From NCBI GenBank assembly GCA_965261725.1, contig CBDHDU010000016.1:62001-126000 (forward strand): 64,000 bases of DNA, in the 5' to 3' direction. Origin of the DNA: CANDOC01 sp965261725 (GTDB taxonomy: Bacteria; Pseudomonadota; Gammaproteobacteria; Pseudomonadales; Endozoicomonadaceae). Shown piece by piece: positions 44,784 to 53,676 of the stretch (positions are counted from its first letter, which is position 1; each line of letters begins with the position of its first letter). The translations under genes and the position numbers were made by a program. Under the pieces are notes generated by a model that worked only from the letters and a program-made list of their open reading frames with translations, had not been told where the DNA came from and made no database searches.

Positions 44784-46862
44784 CAGAAAAAAATGGACAA
44801 AATAATGAGCCCAAAACCAAAAACCAACCTGCCAATATCAAGACTGCTGCTTCTTTATTTCATATTGTTACCTGTTTTTGCAAAAGCCGGTACTTTATCA
44901 CTGGATGACATGCTGCAGTTCGTCGAAAATAAAGATCAAATCAAACGTCAGGTACAAGCCGCACCTGAGATCGACGTCAAACAGCTTAAAGCGGCCATTC
45001 AATCAGGTTCGTGGTGTGATTCAGTATTTGACAACCCAAAAATTTATGACCTGTTACTTAAAGCCTACAGCGATAATAGTATTGATTACGATTGTTTCCT
45101 GAATGCTCAGTTTTATCTTCAGTCCCGGTCTGAATTTATGGGGGTACCGGAGATGTCCCATTATCATCAGAATTATGCTGAAAAGTTTCTGGAAGCTGGC
45201 GGCACCGTAGAGCGGATTAATCTGGCGGATGAAAAGCATTCCCAAACATTAACAGCAATCATAGCCGCACTGAATCAACGTGAAGGTACAAACTTCCGGT
45301 TCAAGCAAAGCCAATGGCTGCAACAAGTTATTACAACCTGCCAGGAAAGCGACAAACCCGCATGGTGCGATATCGTTTCTCTTGAGCCTGAATCCTGCAA
45401 GCAAATAAAAGAATTACCGAATAAACTAACAACTGCAAAGGATGGCCTACAACATTATCAGTATACGTCCTTTGGTTTCAGTATTATCTCATACAACCCC
45501 AGCGAGCAAAAAGGTGTATGGGTCAAAACATTATACTGTCACCCGGCTGGCGGTATAGTCCGGCTCTCTTCCGGGGAACTGGCGATTCTGACACCCGGAA
45601 TACAGGAAGCAATCGCCGCACAGCAGAACCCGGAACCTGTCAAGCTACGGGCAACATTTGGAAGCATTGATCACTCCGATCTTTATACCATGCGTTCTGG
45701 CAACCTCCATGCCCTGGCACTGTACCATCCCGATGTGAACAATGGACTTATGAAGCCACACGATGTACATGCAGGCCCCCAGGGTGCCGCATTACATGAC
45801 CTGTATCACCATTCGGTGCTGAACCGCCTGCCAGCCTGGCAACGGAAAATATTTCTTGCTTTTTATCAGTCAGAGCTGGCACTACAGCAGGCACTACAGC
45901 AGGCACCTCAACAACATAATATAACCCTGGATGATCCTATAGATACCATATATCCCGACTTCAAGGCGAACTACGTGGCATGGGAAGATCCCAGCGAACT
46001 GGTGTCTGTGGTCAAAACAGAAGCGACATGCAAACGGTATGGAATGGGTGAGCAACTGGTCCCTACACAAACCCGCAGGACAGACCTGAAAAGCAAGGTA
46101 ATGGAAATGCGCCCACGTGGGGACGGCATCCAATGGTGGGAAGACACATCCGCTTTCAAACCCGGCAATTCCCTGATCCAGCCTGACTTTCCATTGCTTG
46201 ATCAGGAAGCCACTTGTATACATCCGAACAGCAAAAACAACGATACCCCATCCTTTCTTAGTTGCTTGTTTGCTTGGGCGGGATTCTTTAATTCCCCAGA
46301 GGATATCATTTTCCTGAAGCTGTATCATTTCTTTCATGAGCTGAAAGCAAACGACCCACGTCTTTTCTCTAGATTATGCAATAAAGTACCACCGCTGGTT
46401 AAATTAAAAGAACAATACCAAAAGGGTATTACAGAAAAGGTGGCAAATTTTTTGTGGGCACAGAAGAAATATGGTGGTAAGCAGCGGCAATATCATGAGC
46501 TTTGGGATAAGTGCTCGATGTTAGCTGAGGAGATTAGCCGTAAACTCATCACAGCTTTGGAAGAAAATACGGGGGATCAGCTTACAGCACATATCAGTCA
46601 ACAGCTTAAAGCCAATAATGAACCGGAACTTGCTACTGACAAACACTGTAGACAACTCGCCTTCAATATCGAGGACAAATGGAACGGCACTCTACTTAGC
46701 AGAGCGCTCATAAAAAAACTGGCAGACTTACTGGGGCACATCAACGAGATGAGTATTACTGCCCCCCCCCCGAAACAAACTGGCAGACTTACTGGGGCAC
46801 ATCAACAAGATGACTATTACTCCCCCGAAACAAACTGGCAATTGTCATGCCCATTCTTATAA
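44769..46862 (+). CDS. Large secreted protein of unknown function, copy B
   Basis: 697 residues, paralogue of the protein at 40066-42132, with the same signal peptide and GTG start inside the MITE end. Differences cluster in patches: about residues 200-245 (SCKQIKE, QHYQYTSFGFS), around 390-440 (extra QALQQAP and PTQTRR insertions) and 565-600 (KKYGGKQRQ, AEEISR). Ten C at 46762-46771 keep the frame that gives KQTGRLTGAHQQDDYYSPETNW at the end. No function recognised. The almost exclusively amino-acid-changing differences suggest selection for diversity or recombination with another paralogue. Confidence 0.75.
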   Translation: MPTVLQKKMDKIMSPKPKTNLPISRLLLLYFILLPVFAKAGTLSLDDMLQFVENKDQIKRQVQAAPEIDVKQLKAAIQSGSWCDSVFDNPKIYDLLLKAYSDNSIDYDCFLNAQFYLQSRSEFMGVPEMSHYHQNYAEKFLEAGGTVERINLADEKHSQTLTAIIAALNQREGTNFRFKQSQWLQQVITTCQESDKPAWCDIVSLEPESCKQIKELPNKLTTAKDGLQHYQYTSFGFSIISYNPSEQKGVWVKTLYCHPAGGIVRLSSGELAILTPGIQEAIAAQQNPEPVKLRATFGSIDHSDLYTMRSGNLHALALYHPDVNNGLMKPHDVHAGPQGAALHDLYHHSVLNRLPAWQRKIFLAFYQSELALQQALQQAPQQHNITLDDPIDTIYPDFKANYVAWEDPSELVSVVKTEATCKRYGMGEQLVPTQTRRTDLKSKVMEMRPRGDGIQWWEDTSAFKPGNSLIQPDFPLLDQEATCIHPNSKNNDTPSFLSCLFAWAGFFNSPEDIIFLKLYHFFHELKANDPRLFSRLCNKVPPLVKLKEQYQKGITEKVANFLWAQKKYGGKQRQYHELWDKCSMLAEEISRKLITALEENTGDQLTAHISQQLKANNEPELATDKHCRQLAFNIEDKWNGTLLSRALIKKLADLLGHINEMSITAPPPKQTGRLTGAHQQDDYYSPETNWQLSCPFL

Positions 46863-47194
46863 CAATACAGACAGCTAATCCAACCTTTATGTCGATCATG
46901 AATCAGGTCAGCCGTTCTGATTCATGATCGCCATATAGGTTACAAGAAAAATACGCCGGCTGTATTTCATCTACAAGTCGGAATGTATCTGTTGCAAGGA
47001 TCAGTCAAACAGACGGTTCATACCGTCCAGGGCAGCAACACGATAGGCTTCAGCCATGGTAGGATAGTTGAAAGTTGTATTCAGGAAATACTCGAGTGTA
47101 TTGCCGCCTTCAGGCTGCTCCATAATCGCCTGTCCGATATACTTGAAAAGTAGCAGATCCGCGCTATGACTGCGTCGGAAGAAACATCCGGCGC
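46863..47194. other. Gap with sthA remnant
   Basis: After copy B, an inverted repeat GAATCAGGTCAG / CTGATTC (about 46910-46928) may act as a terminator. It is followed by the sthA fragment at 47001-47140 and a 17-base sequence ACTTGAAAAGTAGCAGA that also occurs upstream of both NSS copies (39481 and 44421). Confidence 0.5.
47001..47140 (-). pseudogene. sthA 3'-end remnant
   Basis: About 140 bp encoding the last ~46 residues of SthA including the stop (TMAEAYRVAALDGMNRLFD). It is roughly 89% identical to the 3' end of the intact sthA at 48057, with most differences at third codon positions. It ends abruptly at GATAT, followed by ACTTGAAAAGTAGCAGA. The silent divergence suggests a copy from another strain or an old duplication, not a recent one. 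Confidence 0.9.
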
Positions 47195-47446
47195 TTATTT
47201 ATCCCTGTTAGCGGCACGCCAGCACTTAATTATCTTAAGTGAAACAAAGATCAGAATGACATAAAGCAGTACATAACAAAACTGTACAACATTCACTGTC
47301 AGAACATACGTTTCCTTGGAGCTGAACTGGAAACCCAGATGATTTCTGCTGCCTTCAACCAGATAGGAAGGACTGATAGCAGTGGTAAGCAAAATGACCA
47401 GCACCCAGCAGAAAATGAGTATCCCCAGCTTTAAGGCAGTTCTCAC
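47195..47446 (-). CDS. Small two-helix membrane protein
   Basis: 83 residues with two predicted membrane helices (LGILIFCWVLVILLTTAIS and VNVVQFCYVLLYVILIFVSL) and a basic tail (KCWRAANRDK). AGGTGAAGAGTGAGA upstream gives a weak ribosome site. Family not recognised. It stands alone beside the sthA remnant. Probably real from its composition, but not certain. Confidence 0.5.
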   Translation of the reverse strand: MRTALKLGILIFCWVLVILLTTAISPSYLVEGSRNHLGFQFSSKETYVLTVNVVQFCYVLLYVILIFVSLKIIKCWRAANRDK

Positions 47447-47581
47447 TCTTCACCTCCAAGTAAAAGCAGCTTTCATACGAAGGCATCACTGATGCCTTCA
47501 CCACACAATTTTCCCGATTGGTTTATTCTTACTGGCAACTCATTTCATGCATAAAAGAACCCACTTAAGCAACGGAGCAGT

Positions 47582-47998
47582 ATGATGAACAATCAGCAGG
47601 CGGAAGAGATATTAATCAGACTATTCGATCTTAAAGTGCAGGTTTACCTTACCGGCGAGCAGGATAACAGCTGGTCACCCGCCGGACTTATATTCTGGAA
47701 CTCAGCTAACGATGAACTTAAAAGTAATGATGAATATCTGGCCTGGCTGAAAGAACTTCGCTGTACGCGGGCAGTCATAGCCGTTGATTATGGCATTGCT
47801 GATTTCTGGTACAGCGATACCCTGATTGGCTGTGCGAGCCACTGGGCGTTTCATTTTGCAGATGAAGGTGCCAGCCCGGAGCAGGAAAATATCGAGTATT
47901 TCCGCGCATCTCATATGCTGGCAAAAGAAGGTGATCAGTGGAAGGTGAAGCACCTGCAAGCAACGCCGGAACCACAACCCCTGCTATTCAAAGATTAA
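47582..47998 (+). CDS. NTF2/SnoaL-like protein
   Basis: 138 residues with the size and pattern of a cone-shaped NTF2-like fold: N-terminal helices (QAEEILIRLFDLKVQVYL), then beta strands with VDYGIADFWY, IGCASHWAFHFAD and a C-terminal WKVKHLQATPEP strand. Members are small-molecule-binding or isomerase-like proteins; the role is unknown. GGAGCAG precedes the ATG. It is followed by a strong terminator shared with the convergent sthA. Confidence 0.65.
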   Translation: MMNNQQAEEILIRLFDLKVQVYLTGEQDNSWSPAGLIFWNSANDELKSNDEYLAWLKELRCTRAVIAVDYGIADFWYSDTLIGCASHWAFHFADEGASPEQENIEYFRASHMLAKEGDQWKVKHLQATPEPQPLLFKD

Positions 47999-48004
47999 AA
48001 GAAA

Positions 48005-48042
48005 ACGACCCCGGATATCTAATAACACAAAGCCGGGGTCGT
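48005..48042. terminator. Bidirectional terminator, NTF2-like gene / sthA
   Basis: ACGACCCCGG (48005-48014) and CCGGGGTCGT (48033-48042), a perfect 10-bp stem between convergent stop codons. Confidence 0.85.
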
Positions 48043-48056
48043 CATCTTTATGATAA

Positions 48057-49463
48057 TCAGTCAAACAGGCGGTTCATACCATCCAGTGCGGCAACACGGT
48101 AGGCTTCAGCCATGGTAGGGTAATTGAAAGTCGTATTCAGGAAATACTCCAGCGTATTCTGACCTTCAGGCTGCTCCATAATCGCCTGCCCGATATGAAC
48201 AATCTCGGCAGCCTGATCACCAAAACAGTGAATGCCCAGAATCTGCTTGGTTTCCCTGTGGAACAGGAGTTTCAGCATACCTGCTGTTTCGCCGGTAATC
48301 TGCGCCCGCGCCAAACGATTAAAGAACGCTTTACCAACCTCGTAAGGTACAGCATCGCGGGTGAGTTCTTCTTCCGTACGCCCCAGTGAACTGATTTCAG
48401 GGATGGTATAAATCCCCGTCGGCACCGATGAAACGTAATGGGGATTTTCAGTATCCTGCGTATTGGCAGCCGCATAGCGCCCCTGATCATAAGATGCGCT
48501 GGCAAGGCTTGGCCAGCCGATCACATCACCCACCGCATAGATATTTTCAACCGCAGTCTGGTACAGCTCATTGACTTCCAGCTGGCCACGGCCATTGGGT
48601 GTCAGGCCAATATTTTCCAGACCGAGATTCTGGGTATTACCGGTACGGCCATTGGCCCACAGCAATGCATTCGCCTTGATCTTCTTGCCGGATTTCAAAT
48701 GTAGAATAACGCCGTCTTCGGTTCCTTCAATTTTCGAATAGGACTCGTCATTGCGGATAATGACGTTTTTATTGCGCAGGTGATAACTGAGCGCATCGGA
48801 AATTTCTTTATCCAGAAACGACAATAAACGATCACGGTTATCGATCAGATCAACCAGCACACCCAGCGCCGAAAAAATAGAAGCGTATTCAGAGCCAATA
48901 ACACCGGCACCATAAATAATAACCCGGCGTGGTGTATGGGTCAGCTCAAGAATAGAGTCACTGTCGTAAATACGCGGATGCCTGAAATCAACATCAGCAG
49001 GACGGTAAGGTCTGGAACCGGTGGCAATAATGATATGTTTGGCACTCAGGGTTTCAACATTACCACTGGGTTCAATAACTTTAACGGTATTTTCATCAAT
49101 AAAACTGGCATGACCAAAATGCAGGTCAATCCGGTTGCGGGCATAATAACCTGTACGGGAACGTACCTGCTTGCGAATCACGTCATTGGCATTTTTCAGC
49201 ACATTATCAAAGGAGAACCAGCGGGGCTCACCAATTTCCCGAAACATCGGGTTATTATTGAAGTTGTAAATCTGCTGAACTGAATGTCGCAGCGCCTTGG
49301 AAGGAATTGTTCCCTGATGGGTGCAGTTACCGCCAACCTGTGGGCGCTGGTCAATGACTGCAACCCGCTTCCCCATTTTGACGGCATTCATTGCCGCCCC
49401 TTCCCCCGCCGGACCACTGCCCAGCACAATCACATCATATGAAATGACACCCATTCCGAACAC
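48057..49463 (-). CDS. sthA: Soluble pyridine nucleotide transhydrogenase
   Basis: 468 residues; ATG at codon 4 (MGVISYDVIVLG) is a likely alternative start. An FAD flavoprotein of the dihydrolipoamide dehydrogenase superfamily that balances NADH and NADPH. Typical SthA sequence is GGNCTHQGTIPSKALRHSVQ, with a single Cys where related enzymes have a redox disulfide. It also has an NAD fold GAGVIGSEYASIFSALGV and the C-terminal NTTFNYPTMAEAYRVAALDG. The length matches E. coli (466). A 3' remnant of a related gene lies at 47001-47140. Confidence 0.97.
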   Translation of the reverse strand: MFGMGVISYDVIVLGSGPAGEGAAMNAVKMGKRVAVIDQRPQVGGNCTHQGTIPSKALRHSVQQIYNFNNNPMFREIGEPRWFSFDNVLKNANDVIRKQVRSRTGYYARNRIDLHFGHASFIDENTVKVIEPSGNVETLSAKHIIIATGSRPYRPADVDFRHPRIYDSDSILELTHTPRRVIIYGAGVIGSEYASIFSALGVLVDLIDNRDRLLSFLDKEISDALSYHLRNKNVIIRNDESYSKIEGTEDGVILHLKSGKKIKANALLWANGRTGNTQNLGLENIGLTPNGRGQLEVNELYQTAVENIYAVGDVIGWPSLASASYDQGRYAAANTQDTENPHYVSSVPTGIYTIPEISSLGRTEEELTRDAVPYEVGKAFFNRLARAQITGETAGMLKLLFHRETKQILGIHCFGDQAAEIVHIGQAIMEQPEGQNTLEYFLNTTFNYPTMAEAYRVAALDGMNRLFD

Positions 49464-49610
49464 TCCAGAGGCCTACAAGCCGGTTTATCCTGACCGGCAG
49501 CATTATGATTTTCCCATGCCTGCAATTGCTTTCTGAAGCTTCTGCGTCTCTTCTTTATACACAGGCACTGCAATACTTTCTTAATTCGTCAGCCGTATTT
49601 TTACTTATGA

Positions 49611-49826
49611 CTACTTCTGACCAGCTGCATCATAAAAAAGTGCATCGCCATCACTGTTGGTTTCAATCGGCTTATCATCACCGCAGATAGGGCAGCTTTC
49701 TTTCAGCCCCAGCGTTCCCAGACCACCACAGGAGCCCTTGATAGGCTTGTTGGCAAAAATTACCCCGATTGCCATCCCGGTGAAAACCAGCAGTAAAATT
49801 GCAAATGTCAGTACAACTGTTGTCAT
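49611..49826 (-). CDS. nqrM: Na+-NQR maturation protein NqrM
   Basis: 71 residues from ATG 49826 (MTTVVLTFAILLLVFTGM), with AGGGG 9 bases upstream; the longer frame is rejected. One N-terminal membrane helix, then the four-Cys region CGGLGTLGLKESCPIC of NqrM, which helps deliver iron to the NqrD/NqrE site. It lies downstream of apbE, the usual position after the nqr operon. Confidence 0.9.
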   Translation of the reverse strand: MTTVVLTFAILLLVFTGMAIGVIFANKPIKGSCGGLGTLGLKESCPICGDDKPIETNSDGDALFYDAAGQK

Positions 49827-49911
49827 CTTAATCACCCCTTGCCGACACCCGGAATCAGCAAAAATTCCGGGATCTTCTATTAAGTATATCTCTATAGACC
49901 CGAAAAGCCTG

Positions 49912-51021
49912 TTATTTGCGCAGATACTGCTCAAACTGGCGGGTATTCATGGTCTCAAATCCATCAGCCGTATGGTAAATAAACCAGACAGCCAGCGCCT
50001 GCTGCTCAGCTATTTTCAGCCCCTGCTCTTCCCCGACCAGCATAAACATGGTCGCCCAGGCATCGGCCATCGCGGTGGTATCATCAATGACCACAACAGA
50101 GGCCAGATTATGTTGCTCAGGCCAGCCGGTACGGGCATTAATCAGGTGGGAGAAATGCTGACCACCCACTTCAAAGTAATTCAGATAATCGCCGGAAGTG
50201 GCAATACCTTTACCATCAGCCTGCACCACAGTGTTCACTGAGCCCGGCATTAAATCCGGCTCTTTGACGGCAATACTCCACAAGCTGCCGCCAGGTTTCT
50301 CACCCTTAATCCGAACCTCACCGCCAACTTCAACCATGTAGCTGGTGACACCAAGACTTTCGAGTTTGGCTCCCGCCTGATCAACAGCATAACCTTTAGC
50401 GATCGAGCTCAAATCAACAAAAACAGGCGCCTTACGGGTAACAGTCTGGCGATCACTATCGATCTCAAGATACTGATCACCCACCCGCTGCAGCGTTTCT
50501 TTTATTTCATTTTCAGAGGGCACCCGCGCCTGCTGACGCTGCACCCATTCAGCAAAGGCCGGGTTATCAGCCATTTCCGACATTTTCTCAGCCAGATCGG
50601 TCGTTGCATCTTCAGGCTTGATCGACCCAAAGCCCCATAGGTTAACCAGTGAGCCAACGGTAATATCGTAAACACCACCAGATGCTGCTGACACCTTAAA
50701 ACTTTCTTCAATCAGCTTGATAATATCTGCTGACAGCTTGATCGGCTCGCCCACAGGAGCACGATTAAAGCTCATCAGCTCGGAGTCGGGTTTATACGTC
50801 GACATCCGGCTATCAATGTCCTGCAGAACAGCATGGACATTGTGTTTAACCATATCCGGATCGAGCGTGACATCTCGCGGTACAAAATATTTGATCCGGT
50901 ATGTGGTTCCCATGATCTTATCGACAATGACCCGCAGTTCACTGTCTTTTTCTGTCTGGGAACAGGCTGCCAGCATGACTGCACAAAACAGTGCCAGCAG
51001 CCCCTGATAAATTTGTTTCAT
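49912..51021 (-). CDS. apbE: FAD:protein FMN transferase (lipoprotein)
   Basis: 369 residues from ATG 51021. A signal peptide with lipobox (CAVMLAAC) anchors it in the periplasm. It covalently attaches FMN to Thr residues in NqrB and NqrC. Family motifs are MGTTYRIKYF, YKPDSELMSFNR, VDLSSIAKGYAVD, the SGDYLNYFE segment and the Mg-binding DAWATMFMLVG. It lies 120 bp after nqrF, past a terminator hairpin, as commonly found with nqr operons. Confidence 0.95.
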   Translation of the reverse strand: MKQIYQGLLALFCAVMLAACSQTEKDSELRVIVDKIMGTTYRIKYFVPRDVTLDPDMVKHNVHAVLQDIDSRMSTYKPDSELMSFNRAPVGEPIKLSADIIKLIEESFKVSAASGGVYDITVGSLVNLWGFGSIKPEDATTDLAEKMSEMADNPAFAEWVQRQQARVPSENEIKETLQRVGDQYLEIDSDRQTVTRKAPVFVDLSSIAKGYAVDQAGAKLESLGVTSYMVEVGGEVRIKGEKPGGSLWSIAVKEPDLMPGSVNTVVQADGKGIATSGDYLNYFEVGGQHFSHLINARTGWPEQHNLASVVVIDDTTAMADAWATMFMLVGEEQGLKIAEQQALAVWFIYHTADGFETMNTRQFEQYLRK

Positions 51022-51099
51022 GGGTAAATAAAAGTCGTCAGATAACTGTCGAGAAACTAGGGACAGATGCAATGAGTAAAGCACATTCAGAAAAACAAA

Positions 51100-51126
51100 A
51101 AGGCGGACAGTCAAACTGTCCGCCTT
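51100..51126 (-). terminator. Rho-independent terminator after nqrF
   Basis: AAGGCGGACAGT-CAA-ACTGTCCGCCTT, a perfect 12-bp stem followed by TTTGTTTTT on the minus strand, 15 bases after the nqrF stop. Confidence 0.92.
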
Positions 51127-51141
51127 ACTTATAGCGGGTTA

Positions 51142-52374
51142 TCAGCCACCGAAATCATCCAATAGAATGTTTTCGCGCTCAACACCCTGATCTTCCAGCA
51201 TCTTGATAACTGCGGCGTTCATCATGGGCGGTCCACACATGTAGAACTCACAGTCTTCAGGCGCGGCGTGATCTTTCAGGTAGTTATCAAACAGAACCTG
51301 ATGGATAAAGCCGGTCTTGCCAGTCCAGTTATCCTCTGGCTGAGGATCGGACAGCGCCAGATGCCAGGTGAAGTTCGGGTTCTCAGCTGCCAGCTTGTCA
51401 TACTCTTCAGTATAGAAAGCTTCACGCAGAGAACGCGCACCGTACCAGAAGCTGATCTTACGCTTGCTGCTCAGACGCTTCAGCTGATCGAAGATATGGG
51501 AACGCATTGGCGCCATACCCGCACCACCACCAACGAAGACCATTTCCGCATCGGTTTGCTTGGCAAAGAACTCACCGAACGGACCGTATACACCAATCTT
51601 GTTGCCCGGCTTCAGGTTGAAGACGTAGGAAGACATTTGTCCTGGTGGTACATCCTGACCCGGAGGTGGTGAAGCAATACGGATATTGAACTTCAGAATG
51701 CCCTTCTCTTCCGGATAGTTCGCCATGGAGTATGCACGGATTACAGTCTCATCAACCTTGGACTTGTAGCGCCACAGGTTAAAGCGATCCCAGTCGCCCT
51801 TGTATTCCTCAGGAATATCAAAGGTCTTGTAATCCACTTCATGAGCAGGAGCTTCCAGCTGCACATAACCACCGGCACGGAAGTCAACGTTCTCACCTTC
51901 AGGCAGCTTCAGTGTCAGCTCCTTGATGAAGGTTGCTACGTTGTCGTTGGAAACAACTTCACATTCCCAACGCTTAACCCCGAAGAACTCTTCCGGTACT
52001 TCAATCTGCATGTCCTGCTTAACAGCGACCTGACAGGACAGACGCCAGCCTTCGCGCAGCTCACCCTTGGTGAAGTGTGGTTCTTCAGTTGGCAGTGCAG
52101 AACCACCACCATCAACAACCTTACACTTACACTGGGCACAGGTACCGCCACCGCCACAGGCAGAAGACAGGAAGATACCCTGACCCGCCAGTGTCTGCAG
52201 CAGTTTGCCGCCCGCAGGCGCTTTAATTGTTTTCTCCGGATCTTCATTGATGCCAATACTGACATCTCCGGTACTTACCAGCTTCGAACGTGCTGCAAGA
52301 ATCACCGCCACCAGCACCAATACGATGGCGGTAAACATGCCCACGCCGAGCAAAATCAGATTACTTTCACTCAT
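51142..52374 (-). CDS. nqrF: Na+-NQR subunit F (NADH entry)
   Basis: 410 residues. One N-terminal helix (LILLGVGMFTAIVLVLVAVIL), then a [2Fe-2S] ferredoxin domain (CGGGGTCAQCKC plus a later Cys in WRLSCQVAV), an FAD domain (RAYSMANYPEE) and an NADH-binding domain (FVGGGAGMAPMRSHIFDQL, CGPPMMNAAV). It oxidises NADH and starts the Na+ pump's electron path. Length as in Vibrio (about 407). Last gene of the nqr operon. Confidence 0.98.
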   Translation of the reverse strand: MSESNLILLGVGMFTAIVLVLVAVILAARSKLVSTGDVSIGINEDPEKTIKAPAGGKLLQTLAGQGIFLSSACGGGGTCAQCKCKVVDGGGSALPTEEPHFTKGELREGWRLSCQVAVKQDMQIEVPEEFFGVKRWECEVVSNDNVATFIKELTLKLPEGENVDFRAGGYVQLEAPAHEVDYKTFDIPEEYKGDWDRFNLWRYKSKVDETVIRAYSMANYPEEKGILKFNIRIASPPPGQDVPPGQMSSYVFNLKPGNKIGVYGPFGEFFAKQTDAEMVFVGGGAGMAPMRSHIFDQLKRLSSKRKISFWYGARSLREAFYTEEYDKLAAENPNFTWHLALSDPQPEDNWTGKTGFIHQVLFDNYLKDHAAPEDCEFYMCGPPMMNAAVIKMLEDQGVERENILLDDFGG

Positions 52375-52390
52375 GTGGTCTTACTTCCCC

Positions 52391-53002
52391 TTACAGCTGG
52401 ACGCCTGAAAAAGACATGAAGCCCAGCGACATCAGGCCAACAATGATGAAGGTGATACCCAGACCCTGCAGGCCTGCAGGCACATCACTGTACTTGAGTT
52501 TTTCACGGATACCTGCCAGCGCAACAATTGCCAGCGCCCAGCCGGTACCGGCACCCAGGCCATATACGACACTTTCCCCAAAGGTGTAGTCACGCTCTAC
52601 CATGAACAGTGCGGCACCCATGATCGCACAGTTAACGGTAATCAGCGGCAGGAACACGCCCAGCGCGTTGTAAAGCGCCGGTACAAATTTATCCAGAAAC
52701 ATTTCCAGAATCTGTACCATTGCGGCGATTACACCGATGTAGGTAATGAAGCCCAGGAAGCTCAGGTCTACATCCGGCAGACCCGCCCACTCAAGCGCAC
52801 CCGCTTTCAGAACAGAGTTATAGATCAGGTTGTTGACCGGCACAGTGATGACCAGCACCACAATAACCGCAACACCCAGACCCAGTGCAGTCTGAATCTT
52901 CTTGGATACCGCCAGGAAGGTACACATGCCGAGGAAGAAGGCCAGCGCCATGTTCTCGACAAATACAGCCTTAACAAACAGGCTGAGATAATGCTCTAAC
53001 AT
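52391..53002 (-). CDS. nqrE: Na+-NQR subunit E
   Basis: 203 residues, six membrane helices, MLEHYLSLFVKAVFVENMAL start. The conserved Cys residues (FFLGMCTFLAV and TVNCAIMGAALF) contribute to the shared NqrD/E iron site. It begins 1 bp after nqrD. Confidence 0.97.
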   Translation of the reverse strand: MLEHYLSLFVKAVFVENMALAFFLGMCTFLAVSKKIQTALGLGVAVIVVLVITVPVNNLIYNSVLKAGALEWAGLPDVDLSFLGFITYIGVIAAMVQILEMFLDKFVPALYNALGVFLPLITVNCAIMGAALFMVERDYTFGESVVYGLGAGTGWALAIVALAGIREKLKYSDVPAGLQGLGITFIIVGLMSLGFMSFSGVQL

Positions 53003-53003
53003 C

Positions 53004-53672
53004 TCAGTGCCCCTCCTTCGCTACAGTGTTCGGCGCAATGCTGAACTCGTTGTCTTCAATCTGTTCCGGCTTCCAGCTGCGGATAGCCCAGATCATCAGA
53101 CCGATAATAAAGAAGGCGCTTGGAGCCAACAGCATCAGACCATTAGGGTTATACCAGCCGCCATTATTCAGAGTCTGGAAGATTTCCACACCGAACAGCT
53201 TGCCGGAACCCAGCAGCTCACGGAAGAAGGAAACAACCATCAGGACGAAGCCATAGCCCAGACCGTTACCGATACCGTCCATAAAGGAAGGCAGTGGCGG
53301 GTTCTTCATAGCGAAGGCTTCAGCACGACCCATTACGATACAGTTGGTAATAATCAGACCAACGAATACAGAAAGCTGCTTACTGACTTCATAAGCAAAG
53401 GCTTTCAGAATCTGGTCAACGATGATTACCAGCGAGGCGATAATCGCCATCTGCACAATAATACGGATACTGCCCGGAATGTGATTTCGAATCAGCGATA
53501 CAAACAGGTTCGAAAACGCGGTTACAAACATTACCGCCAGCGTCATAACCAGGCTGGTCTGCATGCCGGTGGTTACCGCCAGCGCAGAACAGACGCCCAG
53601 AATCTGCAGGGCAATCGGGTTGTTGCTGACAACCGGGGTCAGCAATACTTCACGGGTTGTAGGTGTACTCAT
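53004..53672 (-). CDS. nqrD: Na+-NQR subunit D
   Basis: 222 residues, about six helices. LGVCSALAVT and ITNCIVMGRAEAFA carry the iron-site Cys pair with NqrE. Standard length and place, 4 bp after nqrC. Confidence 0.97.
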   Translation of the reverse strand: MSTPTTREVLLTPVVSNNPIALQILGVCSALAVTTGMQTSLVMTLAVMFVTAFSNLFVSLIRNHIPGSIRIIVQMAIIASLVIIVDQILKAFAYEVSKQLSVFVGLIITNCIVMGRAEAFAMKNPPLPSFMDGIGNGLGYGFVLMVVSFFRELLGSGKLFGVEIFQTLNNGGWYNPNGLMLLAPSAFFIIGLMIWAIRSWKPEQIEDNEFSIAPNTVAKEGH

Positions 53673-53676
53673 AAAA

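Larger units (their letters stand above)
42199..46879. repeat. Tandem duplication, copy 2
   Basis: Second copy of the 4754-bp unit, ending at AGCTAATC before unique sequence (CAACCTTTATG). It carries the 175-bp MITE (43917-44091) and lacks the 229-bp MITE. The norB and NSS portions match copy 1 without any amino-acid change. The large secreted gene is clearly diverged. Confidence 0.95.
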
